Origin: an uncultured Collinsella sp.
GTDB lineage: Bacteria > Actinomycetota > Coriobacteriia > Coriobacteriales > Coriobacteriaceae
Length of the DNA stretch: 64,000 nt
Assembly (NCBI GenBank): GCA_900541665.1
Contig: UQKV01000006.1
Coordinates: 1 to 64,000, forward strand
Reading direction: 5' to 3'
Under the pieces are notes generated by a model. It was given only the letters and a program-made list of their open reading frames with translations. It had not been told where the DNA came from and searched no databases. Positions 63,217 to 64,000 of this stretch are shown piece by piece. The position numbers and the translations under genes were made by a program. Numbering within the stretch: position 1 is the stretch's first letter; the number at the start of each line of letters is the position of its first letter.

Positions 63217-63296
63217 TGTTGATTGGTCAACATTTGCTCGACCGATTGTACTCAGCGGCGGTCAAAGGCGGCCTGCCAATCGTTAATCAATCAACA
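63217..63296 (-). promoter_or_regulatory. Two operator-like palindromes and -10 before the alcohol dehydrogenase gene
   Basis: TGTTGA-TTGG-TCAACA (63217-63232) is perfect; a related site, TGTTGA-TTGA-TTAACG on the minus strand, lies at 63281-63296. Between them is TACAAT (complement at 63245-63250), a possible -10 for the leftward gene. The arrangement suggests a regulator that binds two sites around the promoter. Confidence 0.55.
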
Positions 63297-63342
63297 TCTT
63301 CATATCTCAAAATTGTTTTATTAAAAATCATTCCTAATAGGC

Positions 63343-63370
63343 TTCACATTTGGTTGCATTTATGGATAAT
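63343..63370 (+). promoter_or_regulatory. Promoter of the rubrerythrin gene
   Basis: TTCACA (63343-63348), 16 bases, GATAAT (63365-63370); 85 bases to the start codon. Confidence 0.55.
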
Positions 63371-63454
63371 AGAACTCGTCAAGACGCACGTCCGGAGAGG
63401 GCCCTTACGGGACCGGACAAGCGCCCCATCGCCATCGATCGAAAGGATCGAATC

Positions 63455-64000
63455 ATGAAGTTTGTTTGCCCCGTTTGCGGTTATGTGGAAGAGTTCGACG
63501 GCGACCAGCTGCCCGAGGACTTCAAGTGCCCCCAGTGCGGCGTTCCCGGTTCTCGCTTCCTGAAGCAGGAGGAGGGTCAGCTCGAGTGGGCTGCCGAGCA
63601 CGTCGTGGGCGTCGCCAAGATGGAGGGCGTCTCCGAGGACATCGTTGCCGACCTGCGCGCCAACTTTGAGGGCGAGTGCTCTGAGGTCGGTATGTACCTG
63701 GCCATGGCTCGCGTCGCCCATCGCGAGGGCTATCCCGAGATCGGCCTGTACTGGGAGAAGGCTGCCCACGAGGAGGCCGAGCACGCCGCCAAGTTCGCTG
63801 AGCTCCTGGGCGAGGTCGTGACCGACTCCACCAAGAAGAACCTCGAGATGCGCGTTGAGGCCGAGAACGGCGCCACCGCCGGCAAGACCGATCTTGCCAA
63901 GCGCGCCAAGGCCGCTGGCCTCGATGCCATCCACGACACCGTGCACGAGATGGCTCGCGACGAGGCCCGCCACGGCAAGGCTTTCGCCGGCCTGCTCAAG
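63455..64000 (+). CDS. Rubredoxin-rubrerythrin (reverse rubrerythrin type), cut by the window end
   Basis: The frame is open to the last base (182 codons visible). The N-terminal rubredoxin-like domain has C5-x2-C8 and C25-x2-C28 (CPVCGY...CPQCGV). The ferritin-like diiron domain follows, with Glu/His ligands in [38 protein letters not shown] and [15 protein letters not shown]-terminal placement of the rubredoxin part defines reverse rubrerythrins, which reduce hydrogen peroxide and oxygen in anaerobes. AAAGGA precedes the ATG. The 3' end is missing. Confidence 0.95.
   Translation, partial: MKFVCPVCGYVEEFDGDQLPEDFKCPQCGVPGSRFLKQEEGQLEWAAEHVVGVAKMEGVSEDIVADLRANFEGECSEVGMYLAMARVAHREGYPEIGLYWEKAAHEEAEHAAKFAELLGEVVTDSTKKNLEMRVEAENGATAGKTDLAKRAKAAGLDAIHDTVHEMARDEARHGKAFAGLLK

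Overview
The window looks like chromosome from a Coriobacteriia gut actinobacterium, most likely Collinsella (C. aerofaciens group). The first 521 bases are the 5' third of a 16S rRNA gene on the minus strand. Its 5' end has the GAGTTCGATCCTGGCTC form and its variable regions look like Collinsella as I remember them. Codon use is GC-rich throughout, so many long antisense reading frames exist that are only shadows of real genes. Nearly every gene has a clear AAGGAG/GGAGG ribosome binding site, which decides most starts.

Layout. 1-2,800: 16S rRNA, a roughly 540-base leader region, the infC-rpmI-rplT operon, and tRNA-Leu(CAA) with a decayed second copy of its 3' end. 2,800-12,000 (all minus): transglutaminase-like protein, class II fructose-bisphosphate aldolase, metallo-beta-lactamase-fold hydrolase, RelA/SpoT and a RecJ-helicase fusion. 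12,200-14,800: BASS-family transporter, GalT-like protein and CutC. 14,950-21,250: a complete branched-chain amino acid ABC transporter (livFGMHK) plus a second, paralogous binding protein. 21,500-29,600: homoserine dehydrogenase, a CPA2 antiporter, single-chain PurL and a DMT exporter. 29,700-37,850: diguanylate cyclase, KdgT-type permease, AzlCD, HD hydrolase, and an EtfAB/FAD-oxidase set that resembles an electron-confurcating lactate dehydrogenase.

38,196-41,402 is a five-gene plus-strand set of small, mostly exported proteins, one ending in a sortase-type LAQTGD signal. I do not recognise this set. A DUF554 membrane protein follows. 42,327-47,945 holds a TerB-N protein, a BrxD-like ATPase and an Lhr/BrxHI-like helicase with no BREX methyltransferase or PglZ beside them. 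This is the best candidate for an undescribed defence or genome-maintenance module. 47,970-54,600 carries RNA-modification and regulatory genes (spermidine-synthase-like, Elp3, DUF4097 with an XRE regulator, a methyltransferase, TrmB). 54,672-64,000 has a DUF3516 Ski2-like helicase, DUF2130, metallophosphoesterase, a HIRAN protein with a 59-residue partner, an aldehyde/alcohol dehydrogenase pair, and a rubredoxin-rubrerythrin gene cut by the window end.

Metabolically the genes fit an anaerobic, amino-acid- and sugar-fermenting organism: Liv uptake, aldolase, lactate oxidation through Etf, alcohol/aldehyde dehydrogenases and rubrerythrin for oxygen stress. A recurrent non-coding theme is long intergenic hairpins carrying a GGGAC core (about 4,393, 14,838, 22,944, 45,384, 47,950 and 59,287). 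These look like a dispersed repeat family rather than unrelated terminators.
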